DNA from: Lysobacteraceae bacterium SCN 69-320
GTDB taxonomy: Bacteria; Pseudomonadota; Gammaproteobacteria; Xanthomonadales; Rhodanobacteraceae
Assembly (NCBI GenBank): GCA_001725155.1
Contig: MEFP01000006.1
Coordinates: forward strand, 248,001-312,000
DNA length: 64,000 bases
Reading direction: 5' to 3'
Position numbers and translations under genes: made by a program. Positions 62,394-64,000 of this stretch are shown in pieces. The notes beneath the pieces are model-generated. The model had not been told where the DNA came from. It made no database searches and worked only from the letters and a program-made list of their open reading frames with translations. Every line of letters begins with the position of its first letter. The first letter of the stretch is position 1.

Positions 62394-63559
62394 AGAAGTC
62401 GGTCTACCTGCTCGGCGGCCTGGCCGCGCTGGCCCTGCTCGGCGGCTGTGGCTGGTTCAAGGGCAATTCCACCAAGCGCGAGAACATCGCCCAGCCCAAG
62501 GCGCTGGTCGAGCTCGTGCCGAGCCTGGGCGTCAAGGAAGTCTGGAGCCGCGGCATTGGCAAGGGCGCCGGGCGCTCGGGCATCCGCGTGACCCCGGCCC
62601 TGCACGACGGCACGCTGTACTCGGCCGGCGTGGACGGCGAAGTCACCGCCATCGACGCGGCCAGCGGCAAGGCGCAGTGGAGTCGCGACGTCAAGCTCAA
62701 GCTTGCCGGCGGTCCCGGCGTCGGCAACGGCGTGCTCGTGGTCGGCGGCATGGACGGTGATGTGCTTGCGCTGGACATCGGCAACGGTGCGGAGCGCTGG
62801 CGCGCACGCGTGTCCGCCGAAGTCGTCGCGGCACCGGCGGTCGGCCCGGATCTGGTCTACGTGCGCAGCAACGACGGCCGCGTGTTCGCCTTCGATATCA
62901 ACGACGGCAAGCAGCGCTGGGTCAACGACCGCGCGACCGTTCCTCTGCTGTCGCTGCGCGGCAATGCGAGCCCGCATCTGGCCGGCGACCTGCTGCTCAA
63001 TGCGACCGACGCCGGCAAGGTCATGGCGCTGCGCGCCAGCGACGGCGCCGCGGCCTGGGAACAGAGCCTCGCCACGGCCGAAGGCCGTACCGAAGTCGAG
63101 CGCCTCAGCGACGTCGACGGCGACCTCGTCATCGACGGCGACGTGATCTATGCGGCCGCCTATCACGGCCAGGTCGTCGCGCTGAGCCTGTCCAGCGGTC
63201 GCCAGGTCTGGAACCGCGCGCTGTCGAGCTATACCAATGTCGGCGTCTCGGCCAGCCAGGTGTATGCGGTCGACGACCAGTCGCAGGTCTGGGCGCTGGA
63301 CCGCACGAGCGGTGCGTCGATGTGGAAGCAGGACGCGCTGCAGTACCGCTGGCTCAGCGGTCCGGCGGTGCAGGGCGACTACGTCGTCGTCGGCGATCTC
63401 GAGGGCTATGTGCATTGGCTCGCGATCGGCGACGGCAAGGAAGTCGCGCGCGAGCGCCTGTCCAAGAACGCGATTCGCGCGACGCCGGTGGTTTCCGGCG
63501 ATACCGTCTACGTCGTCGACGTGGACGGCAAGCTGGCCGCGTACCGCGCGCAGCTTTGA
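62390..63559 (+). CDS. bamB: Outer membrane assembly lipoprotein BamB
   Basis: 389 residues. Lipobox LGGC (LAALALLGGCGWF), then eight-bladed WD40-like/PQQ repeats (GVDGEVTAIDAASGKAQWSRD, GRVFAFDINDGKQRWVND, SQVWALDRTSGASMWKQD). It binds BamA and helps barrel substrates reach it. Same complex as bamE at 33563. Followed by der. Confidence 0.96.
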   Translation: MKKSVYLLGGLAALALLGGCGWFKGNSTKRENIAQPKALVELVPSLGVKEVWSRGIGKGAGRSGIRVTPALHDGTLYSAGVDGEVTAIDAASGKAQWSRDVKLKLAGGPGVGNGVLVVGGMDGDVLALDIGNGAERWRARVSAEVVAAPAVGPDLVYVRSNDGRVFAFDINDGKQRWVNDRATVPLLSLRGNASPHLAGDLLLNATDAGKVMALRASDGAAAWEQSLATAEGRTEVERLSDVDGDLVIDGDVIYAAAYHGQVVALSLSSGRQVWNRALSSYTNVGVSASQVYAVDDQSQVWALDRTSGASMWKQDALQYRWLSGPAVQGDYVVVGDLEGYVHWLAIGDGKEVARERLSKNAIRATPVVSGDTVYVVDVDGKLAAYRAQL

Positions 63560-63731
63560 ATGACGCTGACCGGCGCCGCGAGGCGGCGTCGGTGGCGATG
63601 GGATGCTCGCCCGGCCGGTTGCCGTCGCGAGCGTCTGCCGCAGGTCCGGCCGGCATCCCGCCGCGCCGGCCCTGCGGCTTTCGTTTTTCCACCGGGCGCC
63701 GACTGGGCGCCCGCTCCAGCAGGTTCCGCGC

Positions 63732-64000
63732 ATGTTGCCCGTCGTCGCTCTGGTCGGTCGTCCCAATGTCGGCAAGTCGACCCTGTTCAATGTGCTCACG
63801 CGCACGCGTGACGCGCTGGTCGCCGATCAGCCCGGCCTGACGCGCGACCGTCATTACGGCATCTGCCATCTCGGTGCGCGGCCGTTCGTCGTCGTCGACA
63901 CCGGCGGCCTGTCGGGCGAAGACGAGGGCATCGACGCGCTGACCGCCAAACAGGTGCAGCTGGCCGTCGATGAAGCCGCCGCCGTCGTGTTCGTGACTGA
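63732..64000 (+). CDS. der: Ribosome-associated GTPase Der/EngA (3' partial)
   Basis: Only the first 89 residues are inside the window. [15 protein letters not shown] is the G1 P-loop of the first GTPase domain, [12 protein letters not shown] the switch I region, and VDTGG the G3 motif. Der is a double-GTPase needed for 50S subunit maturation. The gene continues beyond 64000. A 172-base gap separates it from bamB. Confidence 0.97.
   Translation, partial: MLPVVALVGRPNVGKSTLFNVLTRTRDALVADQPGLTRDRHYGICHLGARPFVVVDTGGLSGEDEGIDALTAKQVQLAVDEAAAVVFVT

Overview
The window is high-GC proteobacterial chromosome. Several features suggest a gammaproteobacterium of the Xanthomonadales/Rhodanobacteraceae type: the ndk-rlmN-pilF-rodZ-yfgM-bamB-der block, a smpB/ratA/rnfH/bamE/fur neighbourhood, ECF sigma factors next to Ser/Thr kinases with TPR tails, and secreted beta-helix proteins. 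The taxon is inferred from gene content and order, not from a marker-gene comparison.

Layout. 1-0.6 kb: 3' end of a urate hydroxylase (PuuD type) with a fused cytochrome c domain. 1.3-8.4 kb: an ECF sigma factor convergent with a Ser/Thr kinase-TPR protein, a lipoprotein and two tandem secreted parallel beta-helix proteins. 8.4-9.0 kb: a decayed IS3 element. 9.3-13.2 kb: a von Willebrand A protein, a Na+/H+ antiporter-like protein and HU. 13.3-24.3 kb: an arsenic island. One arm is arsR-arsC-acr3-arsC-GAPDH-arsJ with a PhoU-like gene at its head. The other arm reads the opposite way: marR-arsN1-flavin monooxygenase-MFS. A broken sterol-desaturase-type gene lies between the arms, and a broken tyrosine integrase lies directly downstream of ssrA (tmRNA, 24.43-24.78 kb), a classic island insertion point.

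25.2-32.1 kb: a tightly packed five-gene operon of unknown purpose (TonB-dependent receptor, VTT membrane protein, Cys-rich secreted protein, and two proteins matching the N- and C-terminal halves of VioB). 32.2-35.1 kb: smpB, ratA, rnfH, bamE, fur and a small secreted protein. 35.4-36.4 kb: a DRB0094-family RNA ligase. 36.5-42.6 kb: btaA-btaB (betaine lipid synthesis), divergent from a RegB/RegA redox two-component pair, then a second TonB receptor. A TGCGAC-N5-GTCGCA palindrome lies both in the bta/reg divergent region and upstream of the receptor, suggesting a local RegA regulon. 43.1-46.8 kb: a second ECF sigma factor/kinase-TPR module. 46.9-53.3 kb: miscellaneous metabolic and regulatory genes. 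53.4-57.7 kb: beta-oxidation genes (thiolase and a FadN-type fusion) downstream of a PsrA-like TetR regulator. 58.1-64 kb: the conserved ndk...der block, cut by the window edge inside der.

Most likely to be new: the VioB-like operon (25.2-32.1 kb), the RegA-type palindromes linking redox control to betaine lipids and a receptor, and the MarR-controlled arsenical arm with its Cys-tailed monooxygenase.
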